A DNA stretch of 64,000 bases. It comes from Dallia pectoralis. Taxonomy: Eukaryota > Chordata > Actinopteri > Esociformes > Umbridae. The stretch spans positions 10,954,345-11,018,344 of the forward strand of contig CM055758.1 in the NCBI GenBank assembly GCA_029465975.1. The letters run 5' to 3'. The notes beneath the pieces were generated by a model, which saw only the letters and a program-made list of their open reading frames with translations, ran no database searches and had not been told where the DNA came from. This document shows, in pieces, positions 48,443 to 61,885 of the stretch. How positions within the stretch are numbered: the stretch's first letter is position 1; every line of letters begins with the position of its first letter. The position numbers were made by a program, and so were the translations under genes.

Positions 48443-49212
48443 CTCACCAACCTCTGTTCTTACTTGAGATTTATACAGACAGAGTATGTCTGAAACTCTG
48501 TTAATATGATTTCTAGACATGTAGCAATATCAAAAATATGAGCTATCTGCCATTGCAGAGACCTAAGAAATGGTGTAATGTGTTCAGTTTTCTTAGTTTC
48601 TGTTAGAACCGTCCTACTGGAGATCTTTTCTAGATCTTGTCAGGACATGAGTCCTCTAATTCTTGGTATGTTTTTAAGGTTTTAATATGCTGACATTGGG
48701 TATAAACGTAATGATAAATATAAACGTGGCTATTAGTGTTTATATGATAATATTCACAAGACTTCCAACTTCGCTTTGAGTCTTAAGGGCCAGTGTGCCA
48801 AGACAATTATTGTGTGCCAAGACAATTATCTTAGCTTTATATTTATTTTGTTGAGGAAAGTGCTGGCGCATCCAATCATTGACGAGCGCAAGTAAGTTGC
48901 AAAGTGACTTTATGAGACCATTTTCACTAGATGAGAGTGCTATATGAATTTGGTGTTTCATCTAAATAATTATGAATTTGTTGTTTGGCATGATTTGGGC
49001 CAATGGGATCATATATATTTATGAATAAAAGAGGCCCCAGGACAGAGTCTTGCAGAACTCATGTGAATTTTTTCTGATACATTGTTTGCCTATGGAGACA
49101 ATGTATTCCCTGTCTTCTAAATAAAAAACAATGAACCTATTCAGGACTGTGTCATTCAGACCAACCCGGTTTGACACACACAGGGCGACAAACATGTAGC
49201 TAGTGGACATGT
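48443..49212. other. Intergenic, no gene seen
   Basis: A+T-rich unique sequence. Confidence 0.5.
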
Positions 49213-49220
49213 GTCTACAT

Positions 49221-50364
49221 TAGTGCTGCACGATTAATCGCATCGCAATCGCGAGGTCAGCCGTTTGCAATTATATGACGGCAAAATGTTGCGATTATAC
49301 AGTGTTTCCTCTATGTTGATTTGGTAGTGGCGGCCCGCCACGGCTACATTTCTGCCGCCTCGGTATCAGAATAGGGCCGTACAGTACAAAAGCGAAGCCG
49401 AAGCCGTCTATCAGCATGTCGGAGACACACTCTTCACACAGCTGACAAGGGAGAGAATGGAAAAAAGAGAGACCGCAGCTTTCTGGAGAAGAACTTGGGT
49501 GGCAATCGGGAGAATCGGGAGGCTGTTGGGCGGTTGACGAGGGAAGGGAACGCAATTGTATCATCGGTTTACTTGCCTCCATGTGGAGTTGGCCACAATG
49601 AGCAATTAGTGCAACTCTTGGCATTTATGTAGACCTTTTGGATATCTGCTGTGGTTAAAACAATACAAAAACCTAGTGCGCTGCGGCGTTTTGCCACTGT
49701 AAATTGATACGATATGAAAACCCATTTTATCAAAACCCGGGCTAAGAGCGCAGGACGGGGCAGTGGGTGGAGCAGTGCGCAGTGGTGTAGTGGTGCGTAT
49801 ACGGCGTATACCCACCTCTGAGGAGAGGGATTTACAGTATAACTTAAACCATTCCCGCAAGGTTAGTTTTTATAGTGCGAGAAATTCCCGCACAAATATA
49901 TTTGTTTCATTTCAGACCGAGGTAAAGTTGGTTGGAAATTCAATATTGGATATTCAACGGATAGTCGGAAGCCGAAATCAGGTCCGGTTTTCCCGCAAGC
50001 AGACACACTACACCCGGGTGATCGGCCGACAGAAACCTCCGTCTGCTTATAGTTAGGGACCGTCTATAAAGTACAAGTCTCTACGTTATTAATTCAATAG
50101 CTGTTTAACCATTTGGCCTTGAAACTTCAAATCACTATCAGATTGTTTCACCAGTAACGTAATCGCGTGTTCATACAATAGTTCCCAGGAAACGTAATTG
50201 TTGAGATATCGTTTTTTTTGGCATGCGTTGCTAGATGGGCTGGCATGTGAGAGAAGTTCCTCCACACTAAAACGTGTTAACAATTTATTATAATCGCAAT
50301 CGCATATCGCAATATTGACCTCAATAATCGCAATATGACATTTTCCCCAAATCGTGCAGCCCTA
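49221..50364. mobile_element. Non-autonomous hAT element (1,144 bp), exact 8-bp target duplication
   Basis: The ends TAGTGCTGCACGATTAATCG and CCCAAATCGTGCAGCCCTA are inverted repeats of the same general type as the element at 43316. The flanks are GTCTACAT at 49213-49220 and 50365-50372, identical. Subterminal CGCAATCGC and GCAATATC motifs recur at both ends. The interior has no transposase. It holds a G+C-rich block (GGCGGCCCGCCACGGC near 49330) and a short palindrome CGTATACGGCGTATAC near 49795. Confidence 0.88.
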
Positions 50365-50372
50365 GTCTACAT

Positions 50373-53300
50373 GTAAACCACACTAATCATATAACCTGGG
50401 CCGACACACACAGGGACACAAACATGTAGCTACTGGACATGTAGTGGTGGAGTTACAATATGTCCCACTCAATGTAGTTGCTGTCAGCAAAGTCTGTGCT
50501 GGAAAGTAGAAAATACATTATAATAAACATTATAATATAATACATCATAAACATTGCTATCAGTAGTTCAAAGAGACCGATGTGGGGTGGCTCTAGAGTT
50601 AGATTCACTGTCCTAGTCTCAATGGAAAGATTTTTGCACCATTGGGGTGCCTTAGATGGGCAACTAGATCAACATTTATTATGCATTGACTTTCTAACCT
50701 ACAGTAAGCAGCAAATAAATGCCCTGATGTGCATGTGCCAGTGAATAATGCCTGTACTAGATCCAGCTTTCAGTATCCATTAACTACAGTCAAGATTCCG
50801 ATACCTTTATTGAATTTTCACCAGTGTGTAATTATGGTAATGATCTCGGCAAACAAATTGTAATTGCGCACAATGTTTACAATCAGCGGGAAGGAGGAGC
50901 AAGACATCTGCTTTCCTAGATCAACACACCCCATTAGGCTAGAAAGTGAATTGTTCTGCAGCACTGTGCGTCACTGCTGCAATAAATGCCGTCGTTCTGC
51001 TGAGGAACCGGCCTTATTAAATGCTTCTAATGAACGCGGCATACGTTTGCTTATTTTAACGTCTGTGATTTTTGCTGGTGCTCAAGTGCTTGCGTTCGCA
51101 CCCGTGCAATCAGCACCAGAGGCGTGATGGTGGTGGTGGTTAAGTCAATCATTTTATAAAGCTGTCTATCTCACATGCCTGATGGAAATGGAGCTATCGT
51201 GGTGTGTAAAAGTTAAACACTAGGTAAGTCACGTTATCATTTAATTTGGAAGGCAGTGCTCCAAATGACATTTATTGCCAAACAGTAAAGGCTCGGCTGG
51301 TAAACACAAAGGCATTGAACAGATTTATGCTGTGAATTCCAGTGTCAGCCACCATTGGATGGATACAGAGTCTGTGAAATGTCATTCACTTTCAATTGAC
51401 TTCCATTTTCTGAAAAGACGGTGAGAGAAAGAAAGAGAACAGTAATTGCCTTACATGTGTCTTTAATTTCTTATACCATTGTAATGGCCCATTTAGCCTT
51501 GATGAACTCATAAGTGAACGACGGTGTGAGCGAAAACAAGCATCATTTTGTTTCAATTAAATTATCTCCGAAGCTTTAACAAGGCATTTGACATTTACTG
51601 CATGAGGCCAAATAAATACTTGACCTTTGTGGATTTCTTGGACACAGAAAGTTCTAACAAGACCTTGGGAAAATGTGAATGTGTTCTGCGGTCCATACTC
51701 ATGCCTCATGAAAAGACAAACAGGATATTTACATTTGTTTAAGATATATAAAAGATAAACATTTTTTTATTGGTTCAGGGAGACACACACATGCGAACAA
51801 GCACACACACACTAACACACTGCTCCACAAACACACACACACTTTAAATGTACTCCTCGTCTTGGATCGGAAACGTTCGATTCTGAATCTTTAACTCTCC
51901 TATCTTTTTCTTTTTCATCCATCGATAGACCCTTGTGGAATCACTTTTTTGCAGCTACTACTTCTCACTATATGTCAGGCTGGTGTAGTGGGGTGGGGCT
52001 CCCAGCTGCATGCAGAATGTTCCAGAACCTTTTGGCGTTCCCCTAGTGCATTCTGTCTTTGACTAAACCTCCGGGGGCCTGCCCTGTCAGTGTCGAGGAA
52101 ATGGCCTGTCAAGGAAATGCATGCTAGCAGCGGTGGATCAGCATTTTGGTAAGCACACACCTGTAAGATAAACTGCTAAGCATAACTGAACTGCATGAAC
52201 TTCTAGCTGATTGGCAGGGAACTTCGTTGGTGTAATGTGTCAGGATTAAAAGAATAATAAGTTTAAATAACACTAGCCAAAACAACGATTGACCTATAAG
52301 CTCCCCAATATGTCTGGTCGCTACTACCTCTAATCTCCACAAAGAGACCAAGAGCACAAAAAACATTACATTATTTTTGAAGTTACGGATCAGTGCCTGT
52401 AAGACTTTTAAAAACTGAACTAAATGATGTTGACATATTATTATATTGTTGTTTGTGGCCAAATATTAATTTAGAGAAAAAGCGTTCCACCTCAAACCTA
52501 TAAAACCTTTTCACTTATAGTGTAAGTAATTACATGTCATATTTGACACTAACTTTGGCAATGCTCGGCAACTACGTTTACTATAGTTTATTCCAGCATT
52601 CCTGCTTGTACACACATTTGCGCATTATTTCCTTAAACTTCTTTTGTATTTTGAATGACGTAACCATGGTAACCGCCAGCAGTCTAGGAGACTATATCCA
52701 ATGCTGCCGGTAGCCCTTTTCTAGAAATACCACTGGCACTGCGAGAAGGTACGTTAATAGGGGAGTGAAACTTGGTGATCTCAGCAGTCCAACGAGGCTT
52801 CGATAAGGCCGTCATTAGAGACTAACTGAGTGGTTGCAGGCAGCTATGTCCCCCTATAGGGATGGCGAAAGCTGCCAGTTATCACCAGTTCTTTATATAA
52901 GCCTTCATCACTCGCACCAGCAGGCTCCACACTGGGGAAATAGACTTGTTTCTACCCCCCATTGGACAGCACACCATGAGAAGATGCACAACTCACAGTC
53001 TACCTGGTGCCAGGTAAGGGGGACTGAAGCGGGCAGTCAGAGCTGGTAGATAATTGGCCTGTGTATAAAGACTTGGGAGCGAGTCATTATATAACTGTGA
53101 GTATAGATGGTGCATGGGCAACAGTGTGCGTTATTTAACCAATGACTCAAGGAATTAAAACAACAAAAATAGTTTTCAGATATTTATATATGCATAAATG
53201 TGTGCTTTCACCTTGCCGTAACTTGCCCCGCTCTCAGACTGTGCGTTCTTGTCAGGTGCTGTTAAACGATCAAAAACGAGCATTGTCTTTAGCTGAGAGC

Positions 53301-54589
53301 AGTGTAATTAAGATGTTAGCATCTACTGCGCAGCTTAGCGCATTAGCGGGAAAGAAAATAACCACCAGAAAAAAGGTTCATCTAATGGGCTTACAAAGCA
53401 GAACTGACTGTTTTGGAATGTTTCTTTTTCCATAGTTTTTTCTTTCAAACCCACAGCATGTTTTAACTAACTTTTGAAGCAAACCACAGCATAAAAATCT
53501 CGTGGTAACCTAGGGGGAAGAAGAGGAAAAGGAAAAAAATTGTCACAGGTTTAAAAAAGAAAAAAAGCGTTTTGAGAATGTCAAGATATCCCCAGGGCAC
53601 CATAGAATGCGGTATCTCACTGCTGTGTCTGTTGTTGTTTTTCTCATGGACTTTAAGAGTATGAACTGATGCTATTGAGCAATGGGACATTAACAATGGG
53701 ACATCAGCATTAGCATAACACAGACAGGCCTAGCACTGATACTAGAAGCAGGTGACAAAGAATGACAGAGCCAGAAGACAAAATGTCCAGGGTGCGTTAG
53801 TAGACTAGGCCTTTGTAAGAGCCCCCTCACATACACAGTAAAATCCTAATTATATTTTAAATGGAATTGGAAAAATAAGGCATTTGAACTTCAGTACTTT
53901 CTAAGTAGGATGTTATTGTTGGCGTATTCCTGCTCAGCGAATGGGAATTTTAAACCAAACAGCAAATAACATTGACTGACATGCCGAGCTTGCTAGCTAT
54001 AAAGTGCTTTGTAGCTAGCTCCTAATACTTAACGTAGGATGCTATCTCTGTCTTGTGCACCAAGCCTTCAGGTGGGTATACAACAAGTGTTGGTTTGCTT
54101 GGTTGTGGATATACCACTGACATGATGGGCAGTAAAAATGGTGATTCCAAGTCACGAGTTGTATAGAACGTAGAAAGTTTTTACCTAGTTCGCTGCTAAG
54201 TATATCTGGAGCTGCGATTCCCCAATGTAGATGCTAGAGGGCTGAACTTGCACATTTGCACATTAAATAGAATTGCCCATTCAAACTTGTGACCATAAAG
54301 ACATCTGATCCACCCTTATATCTGGTTGCCTTGTCAACCACACCTTTAAACACAGAAAGAATAACGTATGAGCATCTTAAACTATTTAATGCCAATGCTA
54401 CCAAATGCTAATTGTGTAAAATTCTCACCCACTGGGAATGTAAAGAAACAAAATCTAAAATAAAGAATTCAACTATTATTCTGACATTTTATATTTTTAA
54501 AATAAAGTGCTGATCCTAAGTGACCTTAAACAGGGAATATTTACTAGGTGAAGTGTAGACATGCAGAGCCAGAAAATAAATGTTCATCC
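50373..54589. other. Long intergenic stretch, no gene supported
   Basis: No repeat family recognised over about 4.2 kb. Small frames at 50864-51127 (plus) and 52834-53049 (plus, with CAGGTAAG near its end) have no domain I know. A CA-rich run lies at 51783-51843. The parts 50820-50890 and 51330-51530 have the even, A+T-biased texture of conserved non-coding DNA. Confidence 0.35.
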
Positions 54590-54887
54590 AAACGGTACAA
54601 ACATCGACACTGTACAACTGAACATGAAGTGCGCTTAACTTAGCAACATAAACAATGATAAACACAGTGCACGACTATACAAACAAACAACACTCACCTA
54701 CACGTAAGACGAACATTGAATTAATAACAGGCCTCCGTGAACCTAACCAGGGACCTTAAATAACCCACTGATTAACTATGCCCGGTGCTTAGCTAAAGCC
54801 AAAACAGCTGTGCTCCTAATCAACATTATGCACAGGTGTGCTCTCCCCTAACCACCCTGTGACAACACAGCTCACCCATACGTGACA
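54590..54887 (-). mobile_element. LTR family Y, copy 3, minus strand
   Basis: Read on the minus strand it starts TGTCACGTATGGGTGAGC (ending at 54887 on plus) and follows copy 1 through the GGGGAGAGCAC, GATTAGGAGCACAGCTG, CACCGGGCAT and TATTTAAGGTCCCTGGTTAG blocks. This copy gives the cleanest 5' terminus of the family. The other end is approximate. Confidence 0.6.
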
Positions 54888-56727
54888 GTATATACATTTT
54901 CGACTTTCAACTGTAAGTGTAAGTTTAAGATCAAGTTGAAAAACTAAAATGACCGACCCGAAGTCAGCACCTATACACAAAACGTTCTCCCACGACACTT
55001 AAACTGAACACATGTTTTGAATATCTATTTCATAGACCTGTGCTGAGATTTACAATGTATTATTTTGAGTGCGGTGAAAGAGAATCAAAAGGGTACATTT
55101 TATATTAACTAAAGGCAATGTGTGTAATATATTTCAGAGGGACCCGTGCGTGTATATCGGGGTTGGAGAGGATAGACAAAAGGCAAAGACAGAGATTTAT
55201 AGGTTTAATCTACTACTGGAGTTGTAATTTGCATATCCATGATTACACTTGCTGTCCGCCACTTACGCCTCAGAATAAAATCAGTTTCCATTTTTGCCGG
55301 GCAAATTTACAGCAGATGCTGAAGTGCAGAATGCCGTGTGTGTGTGTGTGAGTGTGTGTGTGTGTGCGTTTTCATGACTTTGGACACAGCCAGCAGTGCC
55401 GTTGCATTAGCATAACATCAGCGTCAAGCTAACATTCATGAGTCAAACTAATCATTATTCCCAGGGCTGCGCAGTTGTGGTGCTCGGTATCAGAAATGCA
55501 TAGTTCAGGTATATCAGTCTGCTTTACACTAAATCAACCGTGTCTATGGCTCCTGCAGGAGTACCCTGTTGCCGGAATCATGCAGAAGAACACATATAAA
55601 TAATGCACACACTGTTAAACACCAGAGTAAATTATAGAGGATGTAAGGGTTCGGGATGGATAGATGGTGATAGGATTTGATGAAAGCACACGTTGGACGG
55701 AGTCTGGTGGTTACAGTTTGCGGTTACAATGTTCTCCTCCGGTCCGAATGCTAATGTACAGTGTATTGAAGCAGGACTGTGAAGATTGAATTCGTTGGGA
55801 TGCCGAGTGTTTGTTTGGAAATCGGAGGTCATGGGTGCACTTTTGGTTGACTCTGAGATCTACTTGTGATGTTAATTTGTAGATTGCGGTATGTATGTTT
55901 AATTGCAAATAATTCTTTTGATTTTGGTTAAGTTTGTGCTATGAATCGAGGCATTTTTGAAACACAACTGAGCTTGTGTAGTCCGCCTTACTGCTTTTGC
56001 TTAAAACACTTTTTTTCATTCCATGACAGCAGCTGTTTTAAAAAATATATGAAGCCAATATTGACCGCGAAAACATTTAACACTAAACGAGATTCCGTTT
56101 CTCATTCCTCTGACCCATTTAATATGCAACCAACAAGATATTGACTCCATCTGAAGACAGGTCCATGTTTATAGGTCTACATACCTATAAAATCACCCTG
56201 GGATCCAAATTGGAGTCATTAAACTAGCACCATGAAGGCATAGACTCCACAAAGGAAAAAGTATATTTCACTCGGCATAGCTTTACTGCCTTGTTGTTAG
56301 CTACTTTCCGGCTCAACAACTCTTTCTGACAGCATTGGCCAGTTTTCAAACAGGAATTTTTATAGGGTTTGTTTTAAAGTCAATAATACTTTTACTGTGC
56401 CATACTGTATACTCACAGTTTTGTAGGCGAACGATAACATTCTTGGGAAAAAATTTGCTTCTGAGAAAGAAAAATGTAATGGAACATCCATATCCTCTGT
56501 CACAATTGGTGAACCTTATGTTCCCACTGCGGGATTTTGGGCGGCACACTTTATTTCCATTGGTTTGTTTTCATTGAGCACAGCTGGTTTTGTTTTAGGT
56601 CATTAGCTTAGCTATTTAGTTCGATGGGGTTTAGCGCACTTTGCTTTGCATTGTTTTAAGTTACGGGAAATACAGAGTGTTGTTTCATGTTTGCACTGTT
56701 TGGAATGTTTTTTTGTAATCCCCTACA
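54888..56727. other. Intergenic, no gene seen
   Basis: A GT run lies at 55338-55366. The part 55210-55330 is CNE-like. No recognisable coding sequence. Confidence 0.4.
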
Positions 56728-57093
56728 TTAGGCACTATTATTATTTTCATTCAGTTTAGATTTCCGTTCGATGCTACATGTTTGTTTTGTACAATACATA
56801 CCAGGAATGGTAACTCTGGCTCTGCACTTGGCTTCATCCTGCACTACACCACCAGGAGATTTCTGGCATCCGCTTACAATCTCCGACTTGTTGGTCACAG
56901 CTGGTAAACACTTTTCTGTGAACATGCCCCGCTTCAGCTGCAGGCAATGGGCATTAGCACATTCGAGTGGCAAGGGGTGTGTAATACAACCATTTATTTT
57001 ACCTGAATGTATTGAAATGTAGAATTCAACCTCTGTGGTGTCTGTGTTCGCTGCTGTGAATGAGAAAATAGGGCCAGTCACACAAAGGATCAA
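56728..57093 (-). other. Unassigned cysteine-rich 121-codon ORF
   Basis: The minus-strand frame has nine or ten cysteines in about 100 residues (LECANAHCLQL, EKCLPAV, SGCQKS, EAKCRARV, GMYCTKQTC), a pattern reminiscent of small extracellular domains. No splice sites or family are certain. It may be an exon of an unrecognised gene or chance. Confidence 0.2.
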
Positions 57094-59655
57094 AGGTATT
57101 TATCAGTAATCACTACGGCTATTGTTCTGTATTTGAAACCCACCCTAAAAAGCAGTGGTCTTCAATTACCTGGACCGGAGTCAAAAGCAAAAATGTTTAT
57201 TACAATTCACTGATTTTATACACTTGTGTGTCATTTGTTTTCACATTCATTTAGCCTTCAGACTTGATGTACAAGTGTTTATTTACACGTCCTAGATTTG
57301 GTTGAGAAGCAATCCTAACATTTTGATGCACAGCCATTATAATGAGACTGGTTGAAACCCTGAGTTATGATTGGTTGATAGCTGTGGTATATGAGGCCTT
57401 ATAAACCTGGCGGTTTGAATCCTGATTGGTTGATAGGCATGGTATATGTTAGCAATAAAGCAGCTAAGGGTTTGTGATAAATTGCCAATATACCATGGCT
57501 GGGTGCTGTGGCATGGCACCTAAATGCAGAGTGCCAATGAAAAGCTAGTAGCCGCTGTATATTTGGCTTATCTCACACTGTGCTTATTGGATAATTATAA
57601 AACAGCTTTATTGGATCCTGGATGCAAAGCAATATCCAAGGTGGCATTAGACTTTGATAGTTGCGCATACCAGCACTCGCTTCACATATACAGTGCTGTC
57701 CAAATAATGTACTGTATGTACTCACCAATAGTTGTTTCACTTTATTTCTAGCTTTTATTTAAATATACCTGTGTGGGTGACTGAAATCAGAGGATTGGTT
57801 TTTTGACATGTCTTCTAGCCAGGCTACCAGGTTTTATGGTGTGTACTTTGCAAATGAGAAAGTTTTTTGTCAGGCATGGATGTTATTATCTGCATGTCTA
57901 CATCCAAGTTAATGCAAAATGAAAGCTAAAACAAATAACAAACAAAAGTGTAGCTAGTGCTTACTAAGGACCTTATTGAGACTGAAAATAAGTGTGTAAC
58001 TCTAAATACGGATTATTTATATAAGGATTATTTATATAAGGATTATTATTTAAAATCATATTCAGACATTAAAAATAACATTTAATGTGAAAATCTTAAT
58101 CAATCTCTACCCAAATTGGCCGTATACCACACGGTTTGGGGCCTTATTCTGTTGGGTTTATTATAATAACCTTCTGAACGGTAGCTGTTACAAAGAGGAG
58201 GGCAAGAAATCACTGAAAAGTTTTGAATGGTGGAATGGAAGGAGGCGATGTGGCCTGTGAACCTTGAAAGCACATTGTGAAATCAGTGACGGGGAAAACA
58301 GCTGCTGCGTGTGGGGGGGGGGTGGATGTGTGGAGAAAAGGAATGAAGGGAGGATGTGGCAGTCCTCCTCCTGGACAAGAACAGAATATCATGTCGCCCC
58401 TGTGACAACACATGCAAATGGAAAGAGACGCTAGCAACTTTAGTGCAACGGAAGAAATAGAAAACAGAGGGGAGTTTTTTTTTCTGGCACACTGAAGGTC
58501 CAGGTTAAACCGTCTACAGTCACAGCAGACCCAGGTTATGAGATACGGGAATAAAGGAGAGAGTCAACTGTCAAAATGTGACCGTTTCATTGTTGAGAAG
58601 GTTAGGTGAAGGGAATTATGTTAATCTGTTGTGTCAGAAAAAAGAAAAGACACCATAAAAACATACAAGAAATTAATCCCAGAAGATTTAGCCACTTGGT
58701 GAAAACATTTCCAAAAATATGTAAGCGATACCCCGTTTTTCTCAAACCCACATTGCCGGGTTATACAAATGACAAGGTAGAAATGACTCGAGGGACAACG
58801 TCTGGATGTGTCAAATGAAAAGATGGCAACTGGCGCCAATTAAATCTGGTCGACCATGCAAGACGCAATCTGTACTTTTGTCCATCAGCTCGCTGTAGGT
58901 CTCATAAGAAAGCACTTTACTGAACACATTAGCGCTTTAAGGTCAACATATTAGAAATAATATGTAGCCTGTAATAGGTGTTATAATAGATCTATCAGGG
59001 TCAGGGTTAGGGTTACATTTGTAACCTTCTTATTTTCCATAATGAGAGCATATCAAAAGTTAATCAGTAGCAAATTACACATGAAAGATACCTGGCATCT
59101 TAAAAGTCAATATTATTATTTTTTTAATCTTTATCTTTAGAAGACAATCAAGGTAATTTAACTACCCACTCATTCTAACACATTTAAACACTCTCCCTGA
59201 ATGTAGACTCGTTTTTTTGATACATACAAATATACTTAATAAATAAAACACTAGATTAATAGCTAAAACAAGGGGTGAAAGAGAGATATGCTTTAAAGTA
59301 GACTCACAGTTGCTTTAATCTACATCCTGCACATTTCTTTACAGACAGCCTCGCTAGCCAATTGGTGATTTAGAACGTCAGGGATGCCTGCTGCAGCTGA
59401 AAATATATATTTTTCCCGATCGCAAATTGTAGCAAAGGTCACAATACACATAGGTTTTACATTTTACAGTTTTACAGTTCAAACTTTCGGATGAATCTGT
59501 CACAACTGTTATTCAACTGTTATAGTTAATTTGAACTACTTTATCTATGTGTTGTGTAAATATTTATTTTGGTTTAAACCTCAGAACACTATTCATGAGC
59601 AATCTTCACTAATTACATGAAGTTCAGCACGTGGTTTGGGTTTTCCAGCCTGGTC
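57094..59655. other. Intergenic with a dispersed repeat
   Basis: Around 57380-57520 the sequence (CCTGATTGGTTGATAG, GCCAATATACCATGGCTG), with an echo near 58115 (GGCCGTATACCACACGG), resembles a dispersed repeat common in salmonid and pike genomes. A G-run lies at 58312-58321. No gene. Confidence 0.35.
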
Positions 59656-59661
59656 TCGTGT

Positions 59662-59951
59662 TAAGGCCTCATTATGCTTCTGCGTCAACTCCACGGCGTA
59701 GCTACGCCGTCGCTCCTACGGCGTCGTGGCCGTTTTATGGTTCTGCGTCGGGTTGCGTTGCATTTCACCGCCAGATGTATAATCTGACCAATCACAGCCC
59801 TTTTGGTCTGCGTCGCCTCGACGCGTAGTTACAATTTTTTGGAGGTGCACGTCGAGCTACGGCGTAGGGGTCGGAGAGGGGTTCGCGTCGACGCAGAGGG
59901 GTCTGCGAGGGTACGCCGTCGATTCGACGCAGAAGCATAAAACAGGCTTGA
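59662..59951 (+). mobile_element. MITE, copy 1 (about 290 bp)
   Basis: The ends GGCCTCATTATGCTTCTGCG and CGCAGAAGCATAAAACAGGC are inverted repeats. The interior is unusually rich in CGTCGACG-type palindromes (TACGGCGTA, CGTCGACGC). The 3-bp flank (TTA and TGA) suggests PIF/Harbinger with one change. The right two-thirds recurs inverted at 61886-62720. Confidence 0.65.
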
Positions 59952-61429
59952 GGCAGCTTCAACATGCAGTAGATTCATCCGGGGACAGAGGCCTGCGTTT
60001 GACCTGTTTTCCAGAACCCCATCCAAATGATTTAAGTGCTGCTGTAAGTCTTTGTGTGTCGAAACAGTGTGTGTTTGCCAGTGATCAAACACAGACAGAA
60101 AAGTCAGTAAGTGGGGGTTTGGATCTGTCCTACCTGTCTTGTCTGCTGCCTGAAAGACACCCTGGTGGAACACTTCAAAGAGACAGAGCGGGGAAGGAGA
60201 GAGAGATGGAGAGAGTTTGACTTATCCCAGCACTAAATCTGTCACTGTCTATCTGTCACTATTGGCTCCAATCCGGACAGTGGAAGAGAGCCAGGCTGTG
60301 ACAAATATAAAACCAAAGGAGGGTAGCAAGACGGAAGCAGAAGTTAATACCTGGATTTACAGGTTGGCTATTAAACAGCTGTTTAACCAAAGTCAACAAG
60401 CCAGTCTAAAATACACAGTCCAAAAGGTTTTTATTACAAAATAACATCTTTGTAAAATGTGGCCGATATTTCAAGGACTTGAACCACACTAACTTCAGAC
60501 CCTTCATTTTGGGTATTTCCCAACTCCTTAAACTAGCACTGCTGCTACGGTCCATTTAGTATTTTGTTTCTGTTATTTTGATCACCTCAGGATTCTGAAA
60601 AGCATTCACCTATCTCCTCTGCTCCTGCCGAGTTCACGTTGTTTTTCTAGCTTTCAAAACGGATGTTTTTGATCAACTCTTCTTTTTTCTCAGCTGCCTG
60701 CTGCCATATAGCTCAAGGCTGTTTGAGTTGTTTGCGTATTGCCTATACGCCGATCAAACTAGAAAGATTCTCGTAAACCAAAAGCTACAAATAATTACAA
60801 ATCATTTAAAATGTTCCTTGATTACTCTGGAGTAGAGATGTCCCTGCTGGATATAGTTTTACCTATAGTATGTGTAGCTAAAATGCCTATTTTTCTTGAA
60901 TTATCACAGGAGAAGTTTCCAAGCAAATTCTATAGTTCTATTGTAAACTTACAATAAATGTGTGGGGCACAAACCATTTCAAAATAGAATATATCCCAGT
61001 AAAGCTACAAAACTCTCTTTGCTACTGATGTGTTTATTTAAGACATCAACAAACAGCGTGGCTCTACAAAACACTTAACAAAACTGTTGTAGTACACATT
61101 CTGGAGGGAGACCTTATTGTTTAATTGCACTCCTCTCTTACACACATGTAACATTACCACTGTCACATTTACAAACCCAATAGATCTTATCTATTAGATG
61201 AGCATGGACACATAGACACCTGTCACCAGCTAATCAATCGATTTAGCACAAAAATATGAGCAATGCACGGACCAGCACCACAAAGTCCAAATAATAAAAT
61301 ATGCATTTACTCACCAAGACTGATGGCTCACGAGAAAAGCCGCACGGCGGATCTTCCTCTGGGCAAACTTTTCAATTGTCTTGGGAATGAAGTCACGTAG
61401 CTCCTGAATAAGCTGGCTTTCGATGGACA
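59952..61429. other. Intergenic, no gene seen
   Basis: Nothing recognised, except that 61330-61430 may continue the hAT fragment that follows: a minus-strand frame there includes KFAQRKIRRAAFL before a TGGTGAGTA donor-like site near 61316. Confidence 0.35.
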
Positions 61430-61627
61430 ACATGGCCAATGCGTTGAGTCACAGCTGGCCACTGTTTCTTCAAAAACCACTCCACATTAAACCGTCTGTT
61501 AACTTTAGCAGTGGTTTGTGTAAAAACACAATCCCCGAGTGTTTGATGTGCCCCAAGTCGCTTCTAGTTTCTCCTCCAATTTTAGAGTATCAAACCGGTG
61601 CTCCAGAATAAAATCCACTGTATTCAT
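61430..61627 (-). pseudogene. TTF-type hAT transposase (ZMYM1-like) N-terminal fragment
   Basis: The minus-strand start codon at 61625-61627 gives MNTVDFILEHRFDTLKLEEKL. After one frameshift, LGAHQ-like residues, FTQTTAKVNRRFNVEWF and KKQWPAV follow, matching the region before the TTF zinc finger of ZMYM1-like hAT proteins. The cysteine block (FCFPCLLF in the family) and the catalytic domain are missing. Confidence 0.5.
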
Positions 61628-61885
61628 TGTTCTAATCCGTTAGCGAAGCTGACAAGCTAGCTACTACAAGAATGCATCCTCATGCTCTTCTGCAGGCTAA
61701 TGTTAGCGCCAGACAGACAGCCAATCAGGTCTGAAATACAAACTGACGCTGTAGTGGGGCTACGAGCTGACTGCCCCACTTGGGAAAAAATAGTGGGATT
61801 GACTTTATTCTGAGTATGCGCATTAATGTTTTCACACGTTTAATGTACTTTGCATTGGAAGAGGGGGGCTAGCCCCACCTCACGC

